Source: Xylocopa sonorina | Taxonomy: Eukaryota; Arthropoda; Insecta; Hymenoptera; Apidae | NCBI RefSeq assembly: GCF_050948175.1 | Contig: NW_027490125.1 | Span: forward strand, 806,001-870,000 | DNA length: 64,000 nt | Direction: 5' to 3' | Part shown: positions 1 through 13,513 of the stretch, one piece after another | Numbering within the stretch: the stretch's first letter is position 1 | How the letters are laid out: each line of letters opens with the position of its first letter | The notes under the pieces: model-generated | Seen by the model: the letters and a program-made list of their open reading frames with translations, nothing else | Told to the model about the DNA's origin: nothing | The model's database searches: none | Program-made: the position numbers and the translations under genes

Positions 1-870
1 TAGCGTTTGCAGATGTCTGCGTATCGAAGCAATAGAGTTCTAATGCTTCTTAAATCGTCATATCGCATCTCATTTCTATGTTTCATGATAAGATATAATA
101 TTCATTGTGTAGTGTTATGTATACCTCGTATTCACTTCAAAAGAATGTAAATGCGACACTTCCTTCCTTGGAAATAAAGTTTGCAGATGTCTCCGTGTCG
201 AAGCAATTGTTTTCTAATGCTTTTTAGATCGCGATATAGCACCTCATTTCTATGTTTCATGATAAGGTATAATATTCATTGTGGAGTGTTATGTATTCCT
301 CGTATTCACTTCAAAGGAATGTAAACGCGACACTTCCTTGCTATTAAATAGCGTTTGCAGATGTCTACGTATCGTAGCAATAGAGTTCTAATGCTTCTCA
401 AAACGCGATATCGCATATCATTTCTATGTGTCATGATAAGATATAATATTCATTGTGGAGTGTTATGTATACCTTGTATTCACTTCAAAAGAATGTAAAT
501 GCGACACTTCCTTGCTTGGAAATAGCGTTTGATGATGTGTACGTATCGAAGCAAAGGAGATCTAATGCTTCTTATATTGTCATATCGCATCTCATTTCTA
601 TGTTTCATGATAAGATATAATATTCATTGTGCAGTGTTATGTATACCCAGTATTCACTTCAAAAGAATGTAAATACGACACTTCCTTGCTAGGAAATAGC
701 GTTTGCAGATGTCTACGTGTCGTAGCAATAGAGTTCTACTGATTCCTAAAACGAGATATCGCATCTCATTTCTATGTTTCATGATAAGATATAATATTCA
801 TTGCGATGTGTCATGTATACCTTGTATTCACTTCAAAAGAATGAAAATGCGACACTTCGTTTTTAGGAAA

Positions 871-1202
871 TAACGTTTCCAGATGTCTACGTATCGAAGC
901 AGCAGAGTTCTAATGCTGCTTAAGACGCGATATCGCATCTCATTTCTGTTTCATGATAAGATATAATTTTCATTGCGAAGTGATATGTATTCCGCGTCTA
1001 CACTTCCAATGAATGTAAATGCCTCACTTCCTTCCTAGGAAACGCGTTTCCAGATGTCTACGTTTCGAAGCAAAACAGTTCTAATGCTTCTTTAAAAGCG
1101 ATATAGCATCTCAACTCTATGTTACATGATAAGACATAATATTCAATGCGAAGTGTTACGTATGTCTCGTCTACAATTCAAAAGAATGTAAATGCCACAC
1201 TT
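871..1202 (+). repeat. Two-monomer segment duplicated at 48387-48718
   Basis: This segment shares a rare combination of variants with 48387-48718. Both have a 4-bp deletion giving CATTTCTGTTTCATG, AGTGATATGTAT, a monomer start reading AACGCGTTTCC, CTTCTTTAAAAGCGATATAGC, CAACTCTATGTTACATG and GTATGTCTCGTCTACAATTC. The offset is constant at 47516 bp. The copies differ at a handful of sites, for example GTATTCCG against GTATACCG. Coincidental sharing of this many private variants is very unlikely, so the two blocks descend from one ancestral pair of monomers. Confidence 0.85.
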
Positions 1203-4200
1203 CATGGCTAGGAAATAGCGTTTCCAGATGTCTACGTATCGAAGCAATAGAGTTCTAATCCTTCTTCAAACGCGATAACGCATCTCATTTCTACGTTTCA
1301 TGGTAAGATATAATATTCATTGCGATGTGTTATGTATACCTCGTCTACGCTTCAGAAGAATGTAAATGCCACACTTCCTTGCTAGGAAATAGCGTTTGCA
1401 GATGTCGACGTATCGAAGCAATAGAGTTCTAATATTTCTTGAACCGCGATATCGCTTCGCATTTCTATGTTTCATGATAAGATATAATATTCATTGTGGG
1501 GTGTAATGTATACCTCGTATTCACCTCAAAAGAATGTAAATGCCACACTTCCTTGCTAGGAAATAGCGTTTGTAGATGTCTACGTATCGAAGAAATAGTG
1601 TTCTATGCTTCTTAAAGCGAGATATCGCATCTCATTTCTGTGTTTCATTATAAGATATATTATTCATTGGGAAGTGTAATGTATTCCTCGTCCACACTTC
1701 AAATGAATGTAAATGCGACACATCCTTGCCAGGAAATGCGTCTGTTGATGTCTACGTATCGTAGCAATAGAGTTCAAATGCTTCTTAAACCAAATATCGC
1801 ATCTCATTTCTAGGTTTCATGATAAAATATAATATTCATTGCGAAGTGTCATGTATACCTCGTACTCACTACAAAAGAAGGTGAATGCGGCACTTAATTG
1901 CTAGGAAGTAGCGTTTGCAGATGTCTACGATTAGATGCAATAGTGTTCTAGTGCCTCTTAAATCAAGATATAGCTTCTCATTTCTATGTTTCATGATAAG
2001 ATATAATACTCATTGCGCAGTGTCATGTATAACTCGGATACAATTCAAATGAATGTAAATGCGATTCTTCCTTGCTAGGATATAGCGTTGGCAGATGTCT
2101 ACGTATGGAAGCAACAGAGTTCTAATGCTTCTTAAAACGAGATATCGCATCTCATTTCTACGTTTCATGATAAGATATAATATTCATTGTGCAGTGTTAT
2201 GTATACCTCGCATACACTTCAAATGAATGTAAATGCGACACTTCGTGGCTAGGATATAGCGATGGCTGATTTCTACGTATCGAAGCAGCAGAGTTAAAAT
2301 GCTTCTTAAAACGAGATATCGGATTTCATTCCTACGTTTTAAGATAAGATATAATATTCATTGCGGAGTATCATGTATACCTCGTATTCACTTCAAAAGT
2401 ATGTACATGGGACACCTCCTTGCTAGGAAATAGCTTGTGCAGATGTCTACGTATCGTAGCATTAGTGCTCTAATGCTTCTCAAAACGCGATATCGCATCT
2501 CATTTCTATGTTTCATGATACGATATAATATTCATCGTGCAGTGTTTTGTATTCCTCTTCTACACTTCAAAAGAATGTAAATGCGTCACTTCCTTGCTTG
2601 CAAATAGCGTTTCTAGATGTCTCCGTATCGAAGCAATAGGGTTCTAACGCTTCTTAAACCAGGATATCGCATCTCATTTCTATGTTTCATGATAAGATAT
2701 AATACTCATTGCGAAGTGTCATGCATACCTCGTATTCACTTCAAGGGAATGTAAATGCGACACTTCCTTGCCAGGCAATAGCGTTTGCAGATGCTTACGT
2801 ATCGTAGCAATAGAGTTCTAATGCTTCTTAAAACGCGATATCGCATCTGATTTCTATGTTTCATGATAAGATATAATATTCATTGCGAAGTGTCACGTAT
2901 ACCTCGTATTCACTTGAAGGGAATGTAATTGCGACGCATTCTCGCTACGAAATAGCGTTTCCAGATATCTACGTATCCTAGCAATAGAGTTCTAATGCCT
3001 CTCAAAACGCGATATGGCATCTCATTTCTATGTCTCATGATAAGATATAATATTCACTGCGAAGTGTCATGTATACTTCGTATTCACTTCAAATGAATGT
3101 AAATGCGTCTCTTCCTTGCTAGTGAATAGCGTTTATAGATGTCTACGCATCGAAGCAATAGGGTTCAAATGCTTCTTATAACGCAATATCGCATCTCATT
3201 TCTATGTTTCATGATAAGATACAATATTCATTGTGCAATGTTATGTATACCTCGTATTCACTTCAAAAGTATGATAATGCTACACTTCCTTGCTAGGAAA
3301 TAGCGTTTGCATATGTCTACGTACCGCAGCAATAGAATTCTAGTGCTTCTTAACACGCGATACCGCATCTCATTTCTATGTTTCATGATAGGATACAATA
3401 TTCATTGCGAAGTGTCATGTATACCTGCAATACACTTCAAATGAATGTAGATGCGACACTTCCTTGCTAGGAAATAGCATTCGCAGATGTCTATGTATCG
3501 TAGCAATGGAGTTCTAGTGCATCTTAAAACGCGATATCGCATTTCATTTCTATGTTTCATAATAAGATGTAATATTCATTGCGAAGTGTCATGTATACCT
3601 CGTATTCACATCAAAAGAATGTAAATGTGACTCTTCCTTGCTAGGAAATAGCGCTTGCAGATTTCTACATATCGACGCAATTAAATTCTAATGCTTCTTG
3701 AAAGGCGATATCGCATCACATTTCTATGTTTCGTGATAAGATATAATATTCATTGTGGAGTGTTATGTATACCTCGTATTCACTTCTAACGAACGTATAT
3801 GCGACACTTCCTTGCTAGGCAATAGCGTCTGCAGATGTCAGCGTATCGTAGCAATAGAAATCTAATGCTTCTTAAAACGCAATATCGCATCTCATTTCTA
3901 TGGTTCATGATAAGATATAATCTTCATTGCGAAGTGTCACGTATACCTCGTATTCACTTCAAATGAATGTAAATGCGACACTTCCTTGCTAGGAAATAGC
4001 GTTTGCAGATGTCTACGTATCGAAGCAACAAAGTTCTAATGCATCTTAAATCGTGATTTCGCATCTCATTTCTATGTTTCATGATAAGATATAATATTCA
4101 TTCCGAAGTTTCACGTATTCCTCCTATTCACTTCAAATGAATGTAAATGCGGCACTTCCTTCCTAGGAAATAGCGTTTCCAGATGTCTACGTATCGTAGC

Positions 4201-7200
4201 AAGCATGTAATAATGCTCCTTAAAAAGAGATATCGCATCTCATTTCTATGTTTCATGATAACATATAGTATTCATTGCGAAGTGTTATGTATACCTCGCA
4301 TACACTTCAAATGAATGCAAATGCGACTCTTCCTTGCTAGGAAATGGCGTTTGCAAATGTCTACGTATCGTAGCAATAGAGTTCTAACGATTCTTAATTC
4401 GCTATATCGCATCCCATTCCTATGTTTCATGATAAGATATAATATTCATTGCGACGTGTCATGTATACCTCGTATTCACTTCAAAAGAATGTAAATGCGA
4501 CACTTCCTTTCTAGGAAACTACGTTTCCAGGTGCCTACGTTTCGAAGCAATAGAGTTCTAATGCTACTTGAAACGGGATATCGCATCTCATTTCTATGTT
4601 TCATGATAAGATATAATATTAATTGCGAAGTTTCGTGTATTCCTCGTATTCACTTCAAATGAATGTAAATGCTACACTTCCTTGCTAGGAAATAGCGTTT
4701 GCAGATGGCTACGTATCGTAGCAATAGTGTTCTAATGCTTCCTAAAAGGCGATATCGCATCTCATTTCTATGTTTCACGATAAGACGTAGTATTCATTGC
4801 GATGTGTTATGTATACCACGCATACACTTCCAATGAATGTAAATGCGAAACTTCCTTGCTAGGAAATAGCGTTTGCAGATGTCTACGTATCGTAGCAATA
4901 GAGTTCTAGTGTTACTTAAATCGCGATATCGCATCTCATGTCTATGTTTCATGATAAGATATTATACTCATTGCGAAGTGTTACGTATACCTCGTATACA
5001 CTTTAATGACCGTAAGTGCGACACTTCCTTGCTAGGAAGTAGCGCTTGCAGATGTCTACGTATCGTAGCAAAAGGGTTCTAATGCTTCTTAAATCGCGAC
5101 ATCGCATCTCATTTCTATGTTTCATGATATGATATAATATTCATTGCGAAGTGTCATGTATACCTTGCACACACTTCAAAAGAATGTAAACCCGACACTT
5201 CCTTCCTAGAAAATTACGTTTCCAGATGTCTACGTATCGAAGCAATAGATTTCTAATGCTTCTTAAAACGCGATATCGCATCCCATTTCTATGTTTCATG
5301 ATAAGATATAATATTCATTACGAAGTGTTATGTATTCCTCGTCTACACTTCAAATGAATGTAAATGTGACACTTCCTTGCTTGGAAATAGCGTTTGCAGA
5401 TGTCTACTTATCGTAGCAACAGAATTCTAATGCTTCTTGAAACGCGGTATCGCATCTCATTTCTATGTTTTGTGGTAAGATATAGTATTCATTGCGAAGT
5501 GTTATGTACTCCACGTCTACACTTCAATTGAATTTAAATGCGACACTTCCTTTCTTGGAAATCGCGTTTCCAGATGTTTACGTATCGAAGCAATACTGTT
5601 CTAATGCTTCATAAATCGCGATATCGCATATGATTTCTATGTTCCGTGATAAGATATAATATTCATTGCGAAGTGCTATGTATTCCTCGTCTACACTTCA
5701 AATGGATGTGAATGCGACACTTCCTTGCTAGGAAGTAGCGTTTGCAGATGTCTACGTATCGAAGCAATAGAGTTCTAATCTCTAAAACGAGATGTCGCGT
5801 CTCATTTCTATGTTCCACGATAAGATATAATATTCATTGCGAAGTGTCAAGTATACCTCGCATACACTTCAATTGAATGTAAATGCGACACTTCCTTGCT
5901 AGTAAATAGCGTTTGGAGCTGTCTACGTATCGAAGCAATAGTGTTCTATAGCTCCTTAAAACGCGATATCGCATCTCATTAGTATGTCTCACGATAAGAT
6001 ATAATATTCATTGCGAAGTGTCATTTATACCTCGTATTCACTTCTAAAGAAAGTAAACGCGACACTTCGATGCTAGGAAATAGCGTTTGCAGATGTCTAC
6101 GTATCGTAGCAAGAGAGCTATAATGCTTCTTAAAACGAGATATCGCATCTCATTCCTATGTTTCATGATAATATATAATATTCATTAAGAAGTGTTACGT
6201 ATTCCTCGTCTACACTTCAAAAAAATGTAAATGCTACACTTCCTTGCTAGGAAATAGCGTTTGCAGATGTCTACGTATCGAAGAAATATCGTTCTATGCA
6301 TCTTAAATCCCGATATCGCATCTCACTTCTATGTTTCATGATAAGATATAACATTCATTATGGATTGTTATGTATACCTCGTATTCACTTCAAAAGATTG
6401 AAAATGCGACACCTCCTTGCTAGGAATTAGCGTTTGCAGATGTTTACGTATCGTAGCAATAGAGTTCTAATGCTTAAAACGCGAAATCGCTCCTCATTTG
6501 TATGCTTTATGATAAGATATAATATTCATTGTGGAGTGTTATGTATACCTCGTATTCACTTCAAAAGAATGTAAATGCGACACTTCCTTGCTAGGGAATA
6601 GCGTCTGCAGATGTCTACGTATCGTAGTAATAGAGTTCTAAGGCTTCTTAAAACGCCATATCGCATCTCATTTCTATGTTTCATAATAAGCTATAATATT
6701 CATTCTGGAGTGTTATGTATACGTCGTATTCACTTCAATAGATTGTAAATGCGACACTTCCTTCCTAGGTAATAGCGTCTGCAGATGTTTACGTAGCGAA
6801 GCAATAGAGTTCTAATGCTTCTTAAAACGCGAATCGATCCTCAACTGTATGTTTCATGATAAGATGTAATATTCATTGTGCAGTGTTATGTATACCCTGT
6901 ATTCACTTCAAAAGAATGTAAATACGACACTTCCTTGCTAGGAGATAGCGTTTGCAGGTGTCTACGTATCGTAGCGATTGAGTTCTAATGCTTCTCAAAA
7001 CGCGAAATCGCTCCTCATTTATATGCTTTATGATAAGATGTAATATTCATTGTGGAGTGTTATCTATACCTCGTATTCACTTCAAAAGATTGTAAATACA
7101 ACACTTCCTTGCTAGGAAATAGCGTTTGCAGTTGTCTACGTATCGTAGCAATAGATTTCTAATGCTTCTTAAAACGCCATAGCGCATCTCTTTTATATGT

Positions 7201-8815
7201 TTCATGAAAATATATAATATTCATTGCGAAATGTTACTTATACCTCGCATACACTTCAAAAGAATGTAAGTGCGAGGCTTCCTTGCTACGAAATGGCGCC
7301 TGCACAAGTCTCCGTACCGAAGCAATACAGTTCCAATTCTTCTTAAATCGCGATATCGCATCTCATTTCTATGTTTCATGATTAGATATAACAATCATTG
7401 TGGAGTGTTAGGTATACATCGTATTCACTTCGAAGGAATGTAAATGTGGCACTTCCTTGCTGGGAAATAGCGTTTGCAGATGTCTACGTATCGATGCAAT
7501 AGAGTTCTAATGCTTCTTAAATCGCGAAATCGTATATCATTCCTATGTTTCATGATAAGATATAATATTCATTGTGGAGTGTTATGTATACCTCGTATTC
7601 ACTTCAAAAGAATGTAAATGCGACACTTCCATGCTAGGAAATAGCGAATGCAGATGTCTACGTATCGTAGCATTGGAGTTCTACAGCTTCTCAAATGGCG
7701 ATATCGCATCTCATTTCTATGCCTCATGATAAGATATAATATTCATTGCGAAGTGTCTTGTATACCTCGCATAAACTTCAACTGAATGTAAATGCGACAC
7801 TTCCTTGCTTGGAAATAGCGTTGGCAGGTGTCTACTTATCGAAGCAATAGTGTTCTAATGCTTCTTAAATCGCCGTATCGCATCTTATTTCTATGTTTCA
7901 TGATAAGATATAATATTCATTGTGGAGTGTTTGTGTACGTCGTATTCACCTCAACAGAATGTAAATGCGACACTTCCTTGCTAGGAAATAGCGTCTGCAT
8001 TTGTCTACGTATCGTAGTAATAGAGTTCTCATCCTTCTGAATACGTCATATCGCATCTCATTTCTATGCTTCATGATAAGATATAATATTCATTCTGGAG
8101 TTTTATGTATACCTCGTATTCACTTCAAAAGTATGTAAATGCGACACTTCCTTGCCAGGAAAAAGCGTCTGCAGATGTCTACGTATCGTAGCAATAGAGT
8201 TCTAATGCTTCTTCAAACGCGATACAGCTTCTCAGTTATATGCTTCATGATAAGATATAATATTCATTGTGGAGTGTTATGTATACCTCGTATTCACTTC
8301 AAAAGAATGTAAAGGCGACACATGCTTGCAAGGAAGTAGCGTTTGGAGATGTCTACGTATCGAAGCAATAGTATTCCAATGCTTCCTATATCGCGATATA
8401 GCACCTCAATTCTACGTTACATGATAAGATATAATATTCATTGTGGAGTGCTATGTATACCTCGTATTCACTTCAAAAGAATGTAAATGCGACACTTCCT
8501 TCCTAGGAAATAGCGTTTGCTGATGGCTACGTATCGTAGCAACAGAGTTCTGTCGCTTGTTAGAACACGATATCTCATCTCATTTCTATGTTTCATGATA
8601 AGATATGATATTTATTGCGAAGTGTCACTTATACCTCGCATACACTTCAATTCAATGTAAATGCTATACTTCCTTGCTAGGAAATAGCGTTCGCAGATGT
8701 CTACGTATCGAAGCGATGGAGTTCTAATGCTTCTCAAAACGCGATATCGCATCTAATTTCTATGTTTAATGATAAGATGTAATATTCATTGCGAAGGGGT
8801 ATATATACCTCGTAT

Positions 8816-9063
8816 TCACTTCAAATGAATGTAAATGCGACACTTCCTTTCTAGGAAATTACGTTTCCAGATGTCTACGTATCGAAGCAATAGAGTTATA
8901 ATGCTTCTTAAAACCCGATATCGCATCCCATTTCTATGTTTCATGATAAGATATAATATTCATTGCGAAATGTATTGTATACCTCGCATACACTTCAAAT
9001 GAATGTAAATGCGAACCTTCTTTGCTAGGAAGTAGAGTTTGCAGATGTCTACGTATCGAAGCA
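8816..9063 (+). repeat. Block repeated four monomers downstream (9512-9759)
   Basis: The block with GGAAATTACGTTTCC, GAGTTATAATG, AAAACCCGATATCGCATCCC, GCGAAATGT, GCGAACCTTC and GGAAGTAGAGTTTGC recurs at 9512-9759. The offset is exactly 696 bp, which is four 174-bp monomers. The copies differ at only a few bases, such as TTTCTATG against TTTCGATG. This is a local duplication within the mosaic block. Confidence 0.85.
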
Positions 9064-9744
9064 ATAGATTCCTAATGCTTCTTAAACCGCGATATAGCAA
9101 CTCACTTCTACGTTTCATGATAAGATATAATATTCATTGTGCAGTGCTATGTATATCTCGTCTACACTTCAAATGAATGTAAATGCGACACTTCCTTGCT
9201 AGGAAATAGCGTCTGCAGATATCTACGTATCGTAGCAATAGAGTTCTAATGCTGCTTAAAACGCGATATCGCATCTCATTTCTATGTAACATGATAAGAT
9301 ATAATATTCATTGTGCAGTGTTATGTATACCTCGCATTCACTTCAAATGATTGTAAATGCGACACATCCTTGCTAGGATATAGCGATGGCAGATGTCTTC
9401 GTATCGAAGCAACAGAGTTCGAATGCATCTTAAAACGAGATATCGCATCACGTTTCTATGTTTTACGATAAGATATAATATTCATTGCGAAGTGTCACGG
9501 ATACCTCGTATTCACTTCAAATGAATGTAAATGCGACACTTCCTTTCTAGGAAATTACGTTTCCAGATGTCTACGTATCGAAGCAATAGAGTTATAATGC
9601 TTCTTAAAACCCGATATCGCATCCCATTTCGATGTTTCATGATAAGATATAATATTCATTGCGAAATGTCCTGTATACCTCGCATACACTTCCAATGAAT
9701 GTAAATGCGAACCTTCCTTGCTAGGAAGTAGAGTTTGCAGACGT

Positions 9745-10060
9745 CTACGTATCGAAGCAATAGTTTTCTAATGCTTCTTAAATCGTGATATCGCATGTCA
9801 TTCCTATATTTCATGACATGATACAATATTTATTGTGGAGTGTTATGTGTACCTTGTATTCACTTCAAAAGAATGTAAGTGCGACTCTTTCTTCCTATTA
9901 AATAGCTTTATCAGATGTCTACGTGTCGTAGCAACAGAATTGTTATGCCTTTTAGATCGCGATATAGCGCCTCATTTCTATGTGTCATGATAATGTATAA
10001 TATTCATTGTGGAGTGTTATGTATACCTCGTATTCACTTCAAAAGAATGTAAATATGACA
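9745..10060 (+). repeat. Block shared with the left flank of the HOR (about 13223-13538)
   Basis: Variants CATTCCTATATTTCATGACATG, GTAAGTGCGACTCTT, a CTATTA variant at the monomer end, GTGTCGTAGCAAC and TTTTAGATCGCGATATAGC appear here and again 3479 bp downstream, one base short of 20 monomers. The second copy lies directly against the left edge of the homogenised HOR array. Divergence between the copies is clear, so the duplication is older than the HOR expansion. Confidence 0.7.
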
Positions 10061-10623
10061 ATTCCATGCTAGGAAATAGCGTTTGCAGATGTCTGCGTAT
10101 CGTAGCAGTAGAGTTCCAATGCTTGTTAAAACGCGATATCGCATCTCACTTCTATGTTTCATGACAAGATATAATATTCATTGCGAAGTGTCATGTATAC
10201 ATCTCATACACTTCAAATGAATGTAAATGCGACACTTCCTTGCTAGGATTTAGAGCTTCCAGATGTCTCCGTATCGAAGAAATAGAGCTCTAATGCTTCT
10301 TATATCGCGATATCGCATCTCATTTCTATGATTCGTGATAAGATATAATATTCCTTGTGGACTGTTACGTATACCTCGTATTCACTTCAAAGGAATGTAA
10401 ATGCGACACTTCCTTGCTAGGAAATAGCGTTTGCAGATGTCTACGTATCGAAGCAATAGAGTTCTAATGCTTCTTAAAACGCGATTTCGCATCTAACTTC
10501 TATGTTTCATGATAAGATATAATGTTAATAGCAAAGTGTTATGCATTGCTCTTCTACACTTCAAATGAATGTAAGTGCGACACTTCCTTGCTAGGAAATG
10601 GCGTTTGCAGATGTCTACATATG

Positions 10624-10740
10624 GTAGCAATTGTGTTTTATGCTTCTTAAAACGGGATATCGCATCTCATTTCTATATTTCAGGATAAGACATAATATTC
10701 AATGCGAAGTGTCATGTATACCTCGTACCCACTTCAAAAG
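10624..10740 (+). repeat. Monomer variant repeated two monomers downstream (10972-11088)
   Basis: The variant GTAGCAATTGTGTTTTATGC, followed by CGGGATATCGC, TTCTATATTTCA, AAGACATAATATTCAATGC and CAAAAGGAT, recurs at 10972 with an offset of 348 bp, exactly two monomers. This suggests a local dimer duplication. Confidence 0.75.
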
Positions 10741-13513
10741 GATACAAATGCGACACTTCCTAGCTAGTAAATAGCCCTTGCAGATGTTAAGGGTATCGTA
10801 GCAATAGAGTTCTAATGCTTCTCAAAACGCGATATCGCGTCTCATTTCTATGTATCATGATGAGATACTATATTCATTGCGAAGTGTCATGTATACCTCG
10901 CATACACTTCAAGTGAATGTAAATGCGACACTTCCTTGCTAGGAAAAAGCGTATGCAGATGTCTACGTATTGTAGCAATTGTGTTTTATGCTTCTTAAAC
11001 CGGGATATCGCATCCCATTTCTATATTTCATGATAAGACATAATATTCAATGCGAAGTGTCATGTATACCTCGTATTCACTTCAAAAGGATGTAAATGCG
11101 ACACTTCCTCGCTATTAAATAGCGTTTGCAGATGTCTACGTATCGTAGCATTACAGTTCTAATGCTTCTCAGAGCACGATATCGCATCTCATTTCTATGT
11201 TTCATGGTAAGATGTAATATTCATTGCGAAATGTCTTGTATACATCGCATACACTTCAAGTGAATGTAAATGCGACACTTCCTTGCTAGGAAATAGCGTT
11301 TGCAGATGTCTACGTATCGTGGCATTAGAGTTCTAAATCATCGCAAAACGCGATATCGCATCTCATTTCTATGTTTCATGATAAGATATAATATTCACTG
11401 CGAAGTGTCTTGCATACCACGCATACACTTCAAAAGAATATAAATGCGACACTTCCTTGCTAGGTAATAAACGATTGCAGATGTCTACGTATCGTAGCAA
11501 TAGAGTTCGAATGCTTCTTAAATCGCGATATCGCATCTCATTTCTATGTTTCATGATAAGATACAATATTCATTGTGGAGTTTTATGTATACCTTGTATT
11601 CACTTCAAAGGAATGTAAATGCGACACTTCCTTGCTAGGAATTAGCGTCTGCAGGTGTCTACGTATCGAAGCAATGGAGTTCTAATGCTTCTTAAAACGC
11701 GATATCGCATCTCAATTCTATGTGTCATGATAAGATATAATATTTATTGTGCTGTGTTATGTAGTCCCCGTATTCACATAAAAAGAATGTAAATACGACA
11801 CTTCCTCGCTAGGAAATAGCGTCTGCAGATATCTACGTATCGTAGCAGTAGAGTTCTAATGCTTCGTAAAACGCGATATCGCATCTCATTTCTACGTTTC
11901 ATGATAAGATTTAATATTCATTGTGGAGGGTTATGTATACCTCGTATTCACCTGAAAAGAATGTAAATGCGACACTTCCTTGCTAGGAAATAGCGTTTGC
12001 AGGTGTCTACTTATCCTATCAATTGAGTTCTAATGCTTCTCCAAACGCGATATCGCATCTCAATTCTATGTGTCATGATAAGATATAATATTCATTGTGG
12101 AGTGTTATGTATACCTCGCACTCACTTCAAAAGAATGTAAATGCGACTCATCCTTGCTTGGATATAGCGTTTGCATATGTACGTATCGAAGCAATAGTGT
12201 TCTAATGCTTCTTAAATCGTCATATCGCATCTCATTTCTATGTTACACGATAAGATATAATATTCATTGCGAAGTTTCATGTGTTCCTCGTATTCACTTC
12301 AAATGAATGTAAATGCGACACTTCCTTTCTAGGAAATAGCGTTTGCAGATGTCTACGTATAGAAGCAAAAGAGTTCTAATGCTTCTTAAAACGAGATATC
12401 GCATCTCATTCCTATGTTTCATGGTAAGATATATTATTCATTGCGAAGTATCACATATACATCGGATACACTTCAAATGAATGTAAATGCGACACTTCCT
12501 TGCTAGGAAATAGCGCTTGCAGCTGGCTAGGTATCGTTGCAATAGATTTCTAATGCTTTTTAAATCGCGGTATCGCATCTCATTCCTACGTTCCATGATA
12601 AGATGTAATATTCATTGTGGAGTGTCATGTATACTTCGTATTCACTTCAGAAGAACGTAAGTGCGACACTTCCTTGCTAGGAAGTAGCGTTTGCAGATGT
12701 CTACGTATCGAAGCAATACAGTTCTAATGCATCTTAAATCGCGATATTGCACCTCATTTCTATGTTTCATGATAAGATATCATATTCATTGTTAAGTGTT
12801 ATGTATACCTCGCATTCACCCCAATAGAATGTAAATGCGACACTTCGTTTCTAGACAATGGTGTTTGCAGATGTCTCCGGACCGAAGCAATAGAGTTCTA
12901 ATGGTTCTTAAAACGAGATATCGCTCCTCATTTCTATGTTCCATGATAATATGTAATATTCATTGCGAAGTGTCATGTATACTTCGTATTCACTTCAAAA
13001 GAATGTAGGTGCAACAGTTTCCTTGATATTAAATAGCGTTTACAGATGTCTACTTATAGTAGCAATAGATTTCTAATGGCTTTTAAATCGCGATATCGCA
13101 TCTCATTTCTATGTTTCATGATGAGATATAACATTCAATGTGGAGTGTTATGTATACCTCGTATTCACTTCAAAAGAATGTAAACGCGACACATCCTTCC
13201 TTGGAAATAGCATTTGCAGATTTCTCCGCATCGAAGCAATGGTTTTCTAATGCTTCTTATATCGTGATATCGCATCTCATTCCTATATTTCATGACATGA
13301 TATAATATTCATTCTGGAGTGTTATGTATACCTCGTATTCACTTCAAAAGAATGTAAGTGCGACTCTTCCTTGCTATTATATAGCTTTTGCAGATGTCTA
13401 AGTGTCGTAGCAACTGAGTTCTAATGCTTTTTAGATCGCGATATAGCACCTCATTTCTATGTTTCATGGTAAGGTATAATATTCATTGTGGAGTGTTATG
13501 TATACCTCGTATT

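Larger units (their letters stand above)
1..13513 (+). repeat. 174-bp satellite array, mosaic monomers (left block)
   Basis: About 77 head-to-tail monomers. Starts at 1, 175 and 349 show the 174-bp period directly. Landmarks in each monomer are TAGCGTTTGCAGATG at the start, a GCGATATCGC palindrome near position 57, CATTTCTATGTTTCATGATA near 71, AGTGTCATGTATACCTCG near 111, and CGACACTTCCTTGCTAGG near 155. Neighbouring monomers differ at many sites, so this block is not homogenised. Several variants recur at multi-monomer spacing, listed separately. Small indels occur, such as a 4-bp loss at about 941-950. No gene, RNA gene or unrelated sequence was seen. The array continues beyond the left window edge. 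Confidence 0.97.

Noticed and set aside
4873..5082. Plus-strand short frames of the MSTYRSNRVLMLLK type at many places
   Set aside because: Each is one or two satellite monomers read in a frame that happens to lack stops. They start at the same monomer site (the ATGTCTACG word) and have no flanking gene signals.
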